Assembly (NCBI GenBank): GCA_004554455.1
Contig: SFMG01000042.1
Span: 1-7,473, forward strand
From: Bacteroidales bacterium
GTDB taxonomy: Bacteria; Bacteroidota; Bacteroidia; Bacteroidales; UBA932
Length of the DNA stretch: 7,473 nt
Direction: 5' to 3'
Both the position numbers and the translations under genes were made by a program. Below are positions 1 through 7,473 of the stretch, one piece after another; within the stretch, counting starts at the first letter, position 1, and each line of letters begins with the position of its first letter. The notes under the pieces were generated by a model. That model did not search any database and had not been told where the DNA came from. It saw only the letters and a program-made list of their open reading frames with translations.

Positions 1-2552
1 ATCTCTTGCGGTGTCTGCCCCTTCTCCACCTGCGCCAACTCGGATAGCTTATAGTGCGCCTCCCCGATCGAGAGCGGGATATGGCTTAAGCTCCAACGAT
101 CATATTCCCTCGATTGACGAGCCGTCAGACGAACAGGTTCCGTGCCGTTTTCTGCCAAGAGCTCCCCGGCAGGCAGATCCTTGCCAAACACAGGGCGCAG
201 GGCATCGAACAGCTGATCGGCAGAGAGTCCTTCTTGGGCCAACCGTGCTTTATGAAGTTGGAAATAAAACTCCTGATAGTCCTCTTTCCACCAAGAATAC
301 TGGGAACTGATCGTAACCTCCTTGATGCGTCGGTAGGTCAGCAACCGCTCCCGCAACCGCTCTGCCCAACCATATAGCTCATCGTAGTTGTAGCCATACA
401 TATCAATCCGGTAGGAGCCCGCACTCTCCCGCACATCGTTACTGAAGCCTTGATCCGCCAAGCCGGTCACGTTCCAACTGCCACCGCCCAGCTCCAAGGC
501 TTTCGTGATGACTCGACTCTTCAGGGTATAAGGGAAGCCACTGCGTTCGCTCTCTCGGGTGAAATAGACCTGAATGCCCGCTTGACGAGCGTTGTAAATA
601 TGTGTCTGAAATTGGCGAATCTCCTTGAACTCACTGAGGAAAGCCTCCATACGGCTGACGAGGTGATTCATCTGTTCCAAGGTCGTGCCGTTGGGCATGG
701 AAGCAGCGATCTGCAAGACGGTCTCCTCGTTGCGGGTGAAATAACTGCCCTCATAGACCTTCTCCACGAACAGGCGCAATGTGCCACCCAAGCTCTTGTC
801 CAAGATCGGCTTTACCGTCTCTTTCCACGTATCGGTCGCCACCCACTGATTATAGGTGTTGATCCATAGCGAATCCCTCGCTGTCAACGTCTGCTTCGGA
901 TCTTTCGGGGCCAGCTCGATCTTTTCCGGCAACAGGAACACAGGCAAACCGAAAACCAAAAGCAGCAACAGGCAAGCCGTCTTCTTCCAACGCCCTAAGA
1001 AGCGAATCTGCCCTTGGTAATAGCGCTGAAAAGCCAATGCCCCACACAGCTGCCAAGCCTGTCCATGCTTACCTCGCAAGGAAGGCGTAGCCGATGAGCA
1101 GGCCAACCCCATCTTCTCGATCAACGCTGGCACCAAGAAGAGCGCGGTCAGCAACGAGACCGCCAAGTTGATGATCACCACGGCGGCAAAGTCTTGCAGA
1201 TTCAAGCGAATCTCCTCATCGAGGAAAAAGACAATCACCAAGGCACCCATTGTCGTCAGAGTAGCGGCAAGGATCGAAAGGAAAGCCTCCTTGTTCTGAT
1301 GTCGGCGGATGTGGTCGGTCATCACGATGGTATTGTCGATCACCAAACTGAGCGAGATCGTGATACCTGCCAACGAGTAGAGCTGCATCTCCAATCCTAA
1401 CAGGTAGTAGAAGATGACCGCCACACAAAGGTTCACGGCAAGGCTTACGACAATCAAGGCCAAATAACGCTTCTCACGGGTAATCAACCAAACAAAGAGC
1501 AACAAGATGAGCAACGTCAAACCGGTACGGACATAGATCTTATGCAATTCCTCTTCAATGTATTCCGTCGCATCATAGCTCACATGCATTTCGTAGCCGG
1601 ATGGGAGGAGCGCACGGATCTGCGCCATCTCCTCCTTCGCCTGCTTGGCGAGGCGCAACTGATTGGCGGTCTCCTCCGCTTGCAGGGAAAGGTAGATCGA
1701 GTTGAGCCCGTTGATGCGGTAGTAGGACTGGGGAGCCTCCTCCTGATGCGTCACCTGCACCAACTGACTCAGGTGGATCAGTTGCCCCTCCTTGCCACGT
1801 AGCAGGATCGCCTCCGCATCAAAGCCTGCCGTTTGTCGATCGTTCCTCAAAGCCAACCGGATCCACCGCTTCTCCCCGGTCGCATCTTGTTGATGAGCCA
1901 GCCCCAAGAACTCCTCTTGGTAGTGCCGACCGATCGCCTCCTCAATAGCTGTCAAGGTGATGCCTAACTCTGTCAATTGCTGACTGTCGTAGATTAGCTG
2001 CCACTCCATAGGGGTTGCCCCGGTCACGTCGATCCGATAAATACCCACCAAACGACTCAAGCGAGGCTTGATCTGCTCCTCCGCAAAGCGTTGGATCAAG
2101 AGAGGCGCAGCAGCGGCATTGAGCGTATAGCTCATGAAAGGTCGCTCCTCCTTGTCGTCCGGCCGACTCATTTGCAAGAGTGGATAGCTCAACGAGGCGG
2201 GCAACTCCGGCCACGTTTGTCGGATGATCGTAGAGACCTCAAAACGGGCGGCATCTACCGGCGTATGCTTGTCCAACTCCAAGGTGATGCGCCCCCAACC
2301 GTTGCCAGAGGTGGAGGTAATCTCCTTGATTCCCTTCACCCGTGCGAACATCGCCTCCAACCGAGAGGTAACCTCCATCTCGATCACACGGGAGGAATTG
2401 CCCGGCATTTGATAGGAGACCGACAGCTTCGGCAGGGTGCGTGAGGGAGAGAGCTTGACCGGCAACAAAGGCACGAGCGCCAAACCGACCAATGCCACGC
2501 AAAAGAACGCGACAATCAGGGTGAATGCGGAAATGGAAGATTTAGGAGCCAT
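1..2552 (-). CDS. RND-family efflux permease, second of a tandem pair (partial, 3' end outside window)
   Basis: This is an inner-membrane RND (AcrB/HAE1-like) transporter subunit, predicted to export small molecules using the proton gradient. The frame is open from the ATG at 2552 to the left edge, giving 850 codons without a stop or frameshift; the C-terminal part is missing from the window. Residues about 8-31 form TM1. A periplasmic porter region follows with the usual family pattern (PxLxVxYxMPG near the start, then a VKGIKEITSTSG segment). TM2-TM6 lie at about 340-500, TM7 at about 521-545, and a second periplasmic loop runs to the edge. TM4 carries the motif VIDNTIVM: Asp406 matches AcrB Asp407, and Asn407 replaces Asp408. 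The TM4-TM5 connection looks shorter than in the upstream permease. The start was chosen because it precedes TM1 directly and overlaps the upstream stop by 11 bp. Sequence divergence from the upstream copy argues against recent duplication. The family call is firm; the substrate is unknown. Confidence 0.93.
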   Translation of the reverse strand, partial: MAPKSSISAFTLIVAFFCVALVGLALVPLLPVKLSPSRTLPKLSVSYQMPGNSSRVIEMEVTSRLEAMFARVKGIKEITSTSGNGWGRITLELDKHTPVDAARFEVSTIIRQTWPELPASLSYPLLQMSRPDDKEERPFMSYTLNAAAAPLLIQRFAEEQIKPRLSRLVGIYRIDVTGATPMEWQLIYDSQQLTELGITLTAIEEAIGRHYQEEFLGLAHQQDATGEKRWIRLALRNDRQTAGFDAEAILLRGKEGQLIHLSQLVQVTHQEEAPQSYYRINGLNSIYLSLQAEETANQLRLAKQAKEEMAQIRALLPSGYEMHVSYDATEYIEEELHKIYVRTGLTLLILLLFVWLITREKRYLALIVVSLAVNLCVAVIFYYLLGLEMQLYSLAGITISLSLVIDNTIVMTDHIRRHQNKEAFLSILAATLTTMGALVIVFFLDEEIRLNLQDFAAVVIINLAVSLLTALFLVPALIEKMGLACSSATPSLRGKHGQAWQLCGALAFQRYYQGQIRFLGRWKKTACLLLLLVFGLPVFLLPEKIELAPKDPKQTLTARDSLWINTYNQWVATDTWKETVKPILDKSLGGTLRLFVEKVYEGSYFTRNEETVLQIAASMPNGTTLEQMNHLVSRMEAFLSEFKEIRQFQTHIYNARQAGIQVYFTRESERSGFPYTLKSRVITKALELGGGSWNVTGLADQGFSNDVRESAGSYRIDMYGYNYDELYGWAERLRERLLTYRRIKEVTISSQYSWWKEDYQEFYFQLHKARLAQEGLSADQLFDALRPVFGKDLPAGELLAENGTEPVRLTARQSREYDRWSLSHIPLSIGEAHYKLSELAQVEKGQTPQE
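2542..2552 (-). other. 11-bp stop/start overlap between the two permease genes
   Basis: Read on the minus strand, ATGGCTCCTAA contains both the start codon of the second permease (2550-2552) and the TAA stop of the first (2542-2544) in another frame. No Shine-Dalgarno-like purine run precedes this ATG. The overlap supports co-transcription, and by inference translational coupling, which would suit two subunits made in fixed proportion. Confidence 0.8.
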
Positions 2553-5500
2553 ACTTATAGACTAACGGGATAATAAACAGACTGACCAACGTACCGATCA
2601 ACATCGCCGAGATCATGGCAATAGCTAACGGCTTCTGCAACTCACTCCCCATATCAAACGAGAAAAGCAGTGGCACCATGCCGAAAATCGTGGTGAGCGA
2701 GGTCATGATGATGGGGCGTAGCCGACGCCGACCCGCCTCATGGATCGCTTCCATCATGGGAGTGCCTCCCTGTCGCAAGGTGTTGATCACATCAATCTTC
2801 AAGATGGAGTCGTTGATGATGATACCACAAGTCACCACAATACCGATCGCACTCATCAGGTTGAGCGAGTGGCCACACAGCCACAACACCAGCAGGGCCG
2901 CCGCCACATCAATCGGAATCTCAACCAGAACAATCAGCGGCTGCTTGAAACTCTCGAACTGTGCCGCCAAGATGAAATACATCAACAGGATCGAGAGGAA
3001 CAGGATAACCACCAGCTCGTTCAACATCTGCCGATTGGCAAAGAGACTGCCCGAGAAATCCACCTCCCACTCCTGTGCGGCCGAGGCGTTCACCACCTCC
3101 CGCACCTGACGCATCAGGGTCTCCGCATCACGCACGCCATAGAAGCTGAAAGGGATGTATTCCCCCTGCTTGCCAGCGGTCAAGGTCTTCAAATCCTCGC
3201 CGGGTACCACCTTGACCAACGCACGCAACGGCACCTGCCGACTCTGACCTGCCTCATCGGGCAACGTGCGCACCAACGTCCGACTCAAGATCTCCTCCAC
3301 GGTGCGCTCCTCACCCGATAGGTGGATGGGCAAATATTGCTGATAGGAGCGCAACGTGGCCACCTCGTTCTCCTTGAAAGCCGTGCGCAGGGTCCGATAG
3401 AGCTCCGCCTCGTCCACCCGATAGAGCAAGAGCCGTGTATGGTCGATAAACAGGTTCAACTGCCCCTCGAACGCCACGCCCGTAGGGGACAGGCCCGTCC
3501 GCTCCTCCAAGGTCTGAGCGAATGCTTGCAACCGGTTCGCCTCCGGAGCCTGCTGCTTGTTGCGGGCATAAAACTCCGCCACCACATCCGCCTCCCCGGT
3601 CTCGAACAGCTTCTCGAAAACGGTCTCCGGAGGAGCAAACGTAAAGACCGCTTGCGGATAGTGCGTGCGCAACCATCGCTCCACCGCTGCCTGCAAGGGA
3701 GCTACCTCGTCTGGACGAGCCGTCTTGAAATAGAGTTCCGCCTCCGATACCGCCAACTCCCGATCGCGGTTCAAGAGGAATTGCTGTTGACCGATATAGG
3801 CAGTATGCAATGCCCCCAGCCGATCCGCCTCGGCGAACAGCGCAAGCACCCGATCCCGGTTCTCCTCCACATGGATCGGCTCGTTCCACTCCACCCGTAC
3901 CAACAGCTCCCGCTGGTCGATCTCCGGCATCCGACTTTTAGGGATCACGTAGAACAGCAAGGCGCACAACGGCAGGGTCATCGCCACACCACAGAGGCAA
4001 CCCTTCGGATGGGCAAAGACCCAATCCACCCCAGCATCGTAGAACCGATCCAACGTATGCGCTTGAATGGGGTTATGGAAACGGTTGGACAACGCCCGCC
4101 AACGAAGGTCGGGCAAACTGTAGATCCATTGGTAAAGTACAGGAAGCAGCAGGATACCGGTCAAGTAGGAGGTCAATAGCCCTACCGTCACGGCAAAGGC
4201 TTGGTCGTAGAAGATCGCCCCGGCGATCCCACTCAGGAAGACCAACGGCACGAAGACGGCGATCGTGGTGAAGGTGGAGCTCAGCATAGGGGTGATCACC
4301 TCCGACGTACCTCGGTCGCACGCCTCAGCGATGCCCATCCCCCTCGCCCGGTATTGGGCGATATTCTCCGTCACGATGATTGCGCTGTCGATCATCATAC
4401 CCAACGCCAAGATCAGGCCGGAGAGCGAGATGATGTTGAGCGACAGGTGAAACAGGTAGAAGAAGAGGAAACTGGTCACGAGGCTGACCACCATGCTCAG
4501 CCCGATCACCACCGGGCTCTTCACGTCACCCAGGAAAAGCAACGCCACCACGCAGATGAACAGGAAGCCCAGCGAGAGGTTTTGCTTCAAGTTCGAGATC
4601 GTATAGTTCAACAGCTCCGTCTGGTCACGGGTGATCGTGAAATCAATGTCGGGATTGATCTGTCGGAAATAGGCGACCACCTCCCCCAGTGCCTCCTCCA
4701 TCCGCTCCATGTTCTCGTCCGCCTGCTTGATGATGGCCAACGTCACCGCCCGCTTTCCCTTCGTCAGGGAGAGCCCCGTCTCCCGTTCAGGCACCACCTC
4801 CACCTTCGCCAGGTCCTTGAGCTGCAAGAGTCGATTGCCCTGTCGCAGGTAGATCGCCTCCACATCCTCCGGCGTGCGCAGCAGGGAGGAGAAGCGGATG
4901 TGATATTCGTAATAGCCATCTCGTACCACCATACTACCCGGATCCACGTTGTTGGCCACCAAGGCACTCTCCAGATCGGCAACGCTCAGCCCCAGCATCT
5001 CCATCTTCCGCTCATCGGGCAGGATGCGCACCTGCCGCCCCACCAAACCGGTCACGTCCACCATCGCCACCTCCGGCAACTGCTCGATCCGTCGCTTGAT
5101 GACCTGCTCCGCCAGCTGGCAGAGATCCAAGAAGGCCGCCTCGCTCTCTCCCCGCTTCAAGGTCAAGTTCAAGCAAAAAACGGGAATATCCGTCGCGCTG
5201 GCCTTCACCACACGGGGGCGATCCAACTCCCTCGGCAGGTAATTCATGGCCGCGTCAATCTTTTCATTCACCTCGATAAAGGCCAAGTCCGTGTCCGTGC
5301 CATAGTCGAAACTCAGCCGAACGATCGCTGCCCCATCACGCGTCTCGCTATGGATGTCACGCAAGCCCGCCACCTGCATCAGCTGCTGCCGGATGGTCTT
5401 CACCACCGTGTTCTCCAACTCCCGAGCCGAACGGTTCGCCCCCGTCACCTGCACGGTGATCTCCGGGATAGCGATGTCGGGCAAGAGCGAGACAGGCAGC

Positions 5501-5586
5501 GTGAAATAGGTGGCCAACCCCATGATGAAAAAAGCGGTGAACGCCATCAATACCGCAATAGGCCGCTGAAGTAAAAAACGAATCAT
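2542..5586 (-). CDS. RND-family efflux permease (AcrB/HAE1-like), complete
   Basis: This 1014-residue inner-membrane RND transporter has the usual family length and the two-fold repeated layout. TM1 is at about 9-31, followed by a large periplasmic porter loop, TM2-TM6 (about 337-353, 358-379, 387-408, 434-455, 463-485), TM7 (about 529-548), a second large periplasmic loop, and TM8-TM12 (about 857-1010). Family signatures include LPVSLLPDIAIPE after TM1, GMMIDSAIIVTENI in TM4, AAQFESFKQP after TM8 and RRRLRPIIMTSL before TM11. Asp400 matches AcrB Asp407, but Asp408 is Ser401. In TM10 the motif is GIIINDSILKID, so AcrB Lys940 aligns with Asn925, while Asp926, Lys930 and Asp932 sit nearby. There is no methionine-rich metal motif suggesting a CusA-type metal pump. 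The gene follows the lipoprotein gene after 27 bp and overlaps the next permease gene. The ATG has only a weak GAG purine run in front. The RND call is near certain; substrate and partner subunits are not visible. Confidence 0.97.
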   Translation of the reverse strand: MIRFLLQRPIAVLMAFTAFFIMGLATYFTLPVSLLPDIAIPEITVQVTGANRSARELENTVVKTIRQQLMQVAGLRDIHSETRDGAAIVRLSFDYGTDTDLAFIEVNEKIDAAMNYLPRELDRPRVVKASATDIPVFCLNLTLKRGESEAAFLDLCQLAEQVIKRRIEQLPEVAMVDVTGLVGRQVRILPDERKMEMLGLSVADLESALVANNVDPGSMVVRDGYYEYHIRFSSLLRTPEDVEAIYLRQGNRLLQLKDLAKVEVVPERETGLSLTKGKRAVTLAIIKQADENMERMEEALGEVVAYFRQINPDIDFTITRDQTELLNYTISNLKQNLSLGFLFICVVALLFLGDVKSPVVIGLSMVVSLVTSFLFFYLFHLSLNIISLSGLILALGMMIDSAIIVTENIAQYRARGMGIAEACDRGTSEVITPMLSSTFTTIAVFVPLVFLSGIAGAIFYDQAFAVTVGLLTSYLTGILLLPVLYQWIYSLPDLRWRALSNRFHNPIQAHTLDRFYDAGVDWVFAHPKGCLCGVAMTLPLCALLFYVIPKSRMPEIDQRELLVRVEWNEPIHVEENRDRVLALFAEADRLGALHTAYIGQQQFLLNRDRELAVSEAELYFKTARPDEVAPLQAAVERWLRTHYPQAVFTFAPPETVFEKLFETGEADVVAEFYARNKQQAPEANRLQAFAQTLEERTGLSPTGVAFEGQLNLFIDHTRLLLYRVDEAELYRTLRTAFKENEVATLRSYQQYLPIHLSGEERTVEEILSRTLVRTLPDEAGQSRQVPLRALVKVVPGEDLKTLTAGKQGEYIPFSFYGVRDAETLMRQVREVVNASAAQEWEVDFSGSLFANRQMLNELVVILFLSILLMYFILAAQFESFKQPLIVLVEIPIDVAAALLVLWLCGHSLNLMSAIGIVVTCGIIINDSILKIDVINTLRQGGTPMMEAIHEAGRRRLRPIIMTSLTTIFGMVPLLFSFDMGSELQKPLAIAMISAMLIGTLVSLFIIPLVYKYGS

Positions 5587-5613
5587 CTCGTTGATAAGTT
5601 AGTTATTCTCTAC

Positions 5614-6792
5614 TCATTGGAAGCTCATCAGCAAAAGGAGGTCGTTTTCCTCCTCGCCCATCTGCTCCACCAGGGTTTTCAAGTTTCCTTTCAGCTTGCC
5701 TGTCTCCAATGCCTCTTGCAATTCGTCGAGCGGCAAGACCTGATGTCCCAAGCGAGCATTGCGGGAGCGGAAAATCGTCATCGGGGAAAGATGGAGCTCC
5801 TTGCCCGTATAGTCTCCCCATTGAAGCACAGGGCAAATCACGTCGCCGCTCTTGATCTCCTGCGCCAAATAGGTCGTCGGCAATGGCGGACGCTGCACCT
5901 TCGCCAGCGAGATCACCTCGAAGAAGCGATAACCGCCCGCCTCCACATAACCGTTCAGGTAACGCTTCGGCTCACCCTGCGTACGGATCGGAGGAGTTGT
6001 CACCCAGACGGGACGCAACGCATCCCCCTTCGCCAAGCAGAGCGTGTCGCTCTCCGGATTGTTCAACAAAACACCCTCCCGATGCGCCACGATGCGGCTC
6101 GTCGTGCCGAGCACGGGCATCTCCTGACCGTTCGGCATCTGCACCTTGCCCATCAAAGGAACCTCGAAATCGGCCGGAGCAGGCAGGTAGCCTTTCAGTG
6201 TGCCATCCTGCTTGCTGATGCGCACGAAGGAGCTCTCATACGCCTCACCCTCCACCGGAGGCATCGCCGGATAGATGCCATGCAGACGTTGCTGGTTGTC
6301 GAATAGCAGCAGCGTCTCCGCGTCGTAGTTGATCAGCTGGTCGATCCAGGCATTCTCCGGAAGCCGAAGCAACCGTTTGAACCTTCCCTGTGTGTCGAAG
6401 ACCTTCACCTTGTTCTTCTCCGCCAAGAACAGCTCCTTCGCCGCCTCGTCATAAACCACACCAAACAGATTGAGATAGTTCTCCGGGCCGTTGCCCTTGT
6501 GGTTGAACGCAGAGATGGACTTACCCGCCCCATCGAACACCCAGAAGTCGCCCCGCTGGAAACTATGGAAAACAATCAGCGACTCGCTGACCACCACCGG
6601 CACACCATCGAACAGGTATTCCTCACTCGGGGCCTCAAACCGCACCAAGCGCAGGTCGGCCACCGATTCCAAAGCAATCGCTTTCTCCGGATAGTCTTGC
6701 GTCACATCCACTAAAGCTAATGTCTCTTGTTGATTCATTTGCGTACAACCCATCAGGGCTATTCCCGCAACTGTTAATAATACGTTCTTCAT
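5614..6792 (-). CDS. Six-bladed beta-propeller lipoprotein (BF3164/PF17170-like)
   Basis: This is a predicted 392-residue lipoprotein and the first gene of the operon. The chosen start gives a short signal peptide (MKNVLLTVAGIALMGC) with lipobox LMGC and Cys16 as the predicted lipidated residue. The mature part is rich in beta-strand and has propeller-like repeats. The segment at about 99-134, KGNGPENY followed by hydrophobic strands and KVKVFDTQG, matches the GxGPxxY...D...I..FD pattern known from Bacteroidales six-bladed propeller lipoproteins. Such proteins are usually anchored in an envelope membrane and thought to bind ligands or partners; no catalytic motif is seen. The frame stays open upstream to an ATG at 6999, but that start would add 69 residues before the signal peptide and lies upstream of the predicted promoter, so it was rejected. 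The stop (TGA) lies 27 bp before the first RND permease. A role in sensing or assisting the pump is inferred from position only. The family call is moderately sure, the lipoprotein call strong. Confidence 0.82.
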   Translation of the reverse strand: MKNVLLTVAGIALMGCTQMNQQETLALVDVTQDYPEKAIALESVADLRLVRFEAPSEEYLFDGVPVVVSESLIVFHSFQRGDFWVFDGAGKSISAFNHKGNGPENYLNLFGVVYDEAAKELFLAEKNKVKVFDTQGRFKRLLRLPENAWIDQLINYDAETLLLFDNQQRLHGIYPAMPPVEGEAYESSFVRISKQDGTLKGYLPAPADFEVPLMGKVQMPNGQEMPVLGTTSRIVAHREGVLLNNPESDTLCLAKGDALRPVWVTTPPIRTQGEPKRYLNGYVEAGGYRFFEVISLAKVQRPPLPTTYLAQEIKSGDVICPVLQWGDYTGKELHLSPMTIFRSRNARLGHQVLPLDELQEALETGKLKGNLKTLVEQMGEEENDLLLLMSFQ

Positions 6793-6842
6793 GACAAAAT
6801 AGGTATAATAGTATAAATGTATGCTCATCCATCGGATAGCCG

Positions 6843-6876
6843 CAAAGGTACAGGAGATGATTGGAACCATCGACAA
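6843..6876 (-). promoter_or_regulatory. Predicted Bacteroidota-type promoter for the lipoprotein-RND operon
   Basis: On the minus strand, TACCTTTG (6843-6850) is a perfect match to the Bacteroidota -7 consensus TAnnTTTG. A TTG at 6874-6876 could act as the -33 element. The 23-bp gap between them is at the long end of what is usual, so this half is weaker. Transcription would start near 6836-6838, leaving an AT-rich leader of about 45 bases before the ATG at 6792. No Shine-Dalgarno sequence is seen, which is normal in this phylum. Confidence 0.6.
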
Positions 6877-6877
6877 C

Positions 6878-6908
6878 GGAGGGGTGGACAAACGCCTTTG
6901 GAGGGGTG
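6878..6908. repeat. Pair of 9-bp direct repeats upstream of the promoter (candidate operator)
   Basis: GGAGGGGTG occurs at 6878-6886 and again at 6900-6908 on the plus strand (CACCCCTCC in the direction of the operon). The copies start 22 bp apart, about two helical turns, so they face the same side of the DNA. The near copy abuts the possible -33 TTG. This is a typical layout for a dimeric activator site, for example of response regulators, but no known regulator motif was recognised. Confidence 0.5.
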
Positions 6909-7018
6909 CTCGCAGGCTACCCGCTTTCGCCCTGCTTCTCAATGGATTATTAGATAGGACACAACAAACTGAACTGGACAAATGATTTTTCCGGATCAAA
7001 AACGACCGTTTTCCCCAT

Positions 7019-7048
7019 AAAAAAGAGACGCCGCAATGCGACGTCTCT
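7019..7048 (-). terminator. Intrinsic terminator of the DUF6261-like gene
   Basis: On the minus strand a 7-bp perfect stem (AGAGACG pairing with CGTCTCT, 7024-7030 with 7042-7048) is extended, after one mismatch, by CGC/GCG (7032-7034 with 7038-7040) around a 3-base loop. It is followed directly by a run of T (the A run at 7019-7024 on the plus strand). It starts about 22 bases past the stop codon at 7071, as expected for a Rho-independent terminator, and separates this gene from the downstream operon. Confidence 0.88.
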
Positions 7049-7070
7049 ACAATAAATAATGACTATCCGG

Positions 7071-7473
7071 TTATGCCTCCGGCTCGGTCGGCATCACCGG
7101 GATCGACTCCTCCTTGCGCCGTTTCGCCGCCTGCACCTGGGCGATGCGCTGGTTATAGAGGTTCATCACCTCGGTGATCAGCTTGTTCAAGTCGGTGACG
7201 AACGCCGTGTTGGTGTCGTTCGGGTGAATCACGCTCATCGCGAATGCATAGGTCGTCATCTCGTCATACAAATCATCCATCTCAAGGCGCAGCTCCTTGA
7301 TCTTGGCTGCCTTCACCGCCGGCGCTTCATAGGTGCGCTGGTTCAGCAACGCCTTGTAGCGGTTGTTCGCCTCGACGATCACACCCATCGTCTCCGTCAG
7401 GTGCAACGCCTCCAAATAGGCATCCATGCCCGGCTTCGCCAGGTCCGTACCCATGCCGTCAATCAGCGCCGTC
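7071..7473 (-). CDS. DUF6261-like family protein (partial, 5' end outside window)
   Basis: Only the C-terminal 133 or so residues are present. The frame stays open to the right edge, through residues reading TALIDGMGTDLAKPGMDAY, so the internal ATG at 7454 is not the likely start. The visible part is predicted almost wholly helical: a segment with LTETMGVIVEANNRYKALLNQR, a charged KAAKIKELRLEMDDLYDEM helix, and a last helix around VTDLNKLITEVMNLYNQR. It ends in a charged, proline-containing tail (AKRRKEE...PTEPEA). The pattern resembles DUF6261, a Bacteroidales family of unknown function usually around 240-260 residues. No signal peptide, membrane segment or catalytic motif is visible in this part. 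The gene has its own terminator and is probably not co-transcribed with the efflux genes. Some members of this kind of family are multi-copy and lie near mobile DNA, but nothing here shows that. Confidence 0.7.
   Translation of the reverse strand, partial: TALIDGMGTDLAKPGMDAYLEALHLTETMGVIVEANNRYKALLNQRTYEAPAVKAAKIKELRLEMDDLYDEMTTYAFAMSVIHPNDTNTAFVTDLNKLITEVMNLYNQRIAQVQAAKRRKEESIPVMPTEPEA

Noticed and set aside
3322..4179. Plus-strand open frame of 285 codons within the RND permease gene
   Set aside because: Same shadow pattern, low-complexity composition, no start context or domain.
4201..5574. Long open frame (457 codons) on the plus strand opposite the first RND permease
   Set aside because: Its translation is rich in His, Gln and Arg with no recognisable fold or motif, and it lies exactly opposite a certain RND gene. 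It is a shadow of that gene's codon use.
6912..6935. Small GCAGG/CCTGC inverted repeat in the intergenic region
   Set aside because: Only five base pairs with a 14-base loop and no T run; likely chance in GC-rich DNA.
6885..6982. TGGACAAA repeated at 6885-6892 and 6975-6982
   Set aside because: Short, 90 bp apart, with no relation to a promoter box; could easily be chance.
6793..6999. In-frame 69-residue N-terminal extension of the lipoprotein
   Set aside because: It would bury the signal peptide and lipobox inside the protein and includes the predicted promoter; its composition is unlike a real protein.
7452..7454. ATG as the start of the DUF6261-like gene
   Set aside because: The frame stays open to the window edge with a sensible sequence, so the gene starts outside the window.

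Overview
The window most likely comes from a member of the Bacteroidales (phylum Bacteroidota), possibly a Parabacteroides/Tannerella/Porphyromonas-like lineage. Three things point that way: a protein resembling the Bacteroidales family DUF6261, a six-bladed beta-propeller lipoprotein of the BF3164/PF17170 type, and a perfect Bacteroidota-type promoter box (TAnnTTTG) with no convincing Shine-Dalgarno sequences. All assignments come from reading the sequence; no database search was possible. The genus is a guess.

Every gene is on the minus strand, so the window reads from right to left. At the right edge (7071 to beyond 7473) is the C-terminal part of a DUF6261-like protein, closed by a clear intrinsic terminator at 7019-7048. 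A short intergenic stretch (6793-7070) follows. It holds that terminator, a pair of 9-bp direct repeats 22 bp apart, and a predicted promoter. The promoter begins an apparent operon of at least three genes: a beta-propeller lipoprotein (5614-6792), a full-length RND-family inner-membrane permease (2542-5586), and a second, divergent RND permease (2552 to beyond position 1). The lipoprotein and first permease are 27 bp apart. The two permease genes overlap by 11 bp, which suggests translational coupling.

The best functional reading is a tandem, possibly heteromeric, RND export system expressed with a predicted periplasm-facing lipoprotein. No membrane-fusion (adaptor) gene or TolC-like outer-membrane gene is visible. 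They may lie past the left edge or elsewhere in the genome. The exported substrate cannot be deduced. Both permeases keep a single aspartate at the TM4 proton-relay position, and the complete one has no lysine at the expected TM10 position but carries other charged residues in TM9 and TM10. There is no rRNA, tRNA, CRISPR array, insertion sequence or phage gene in the window.
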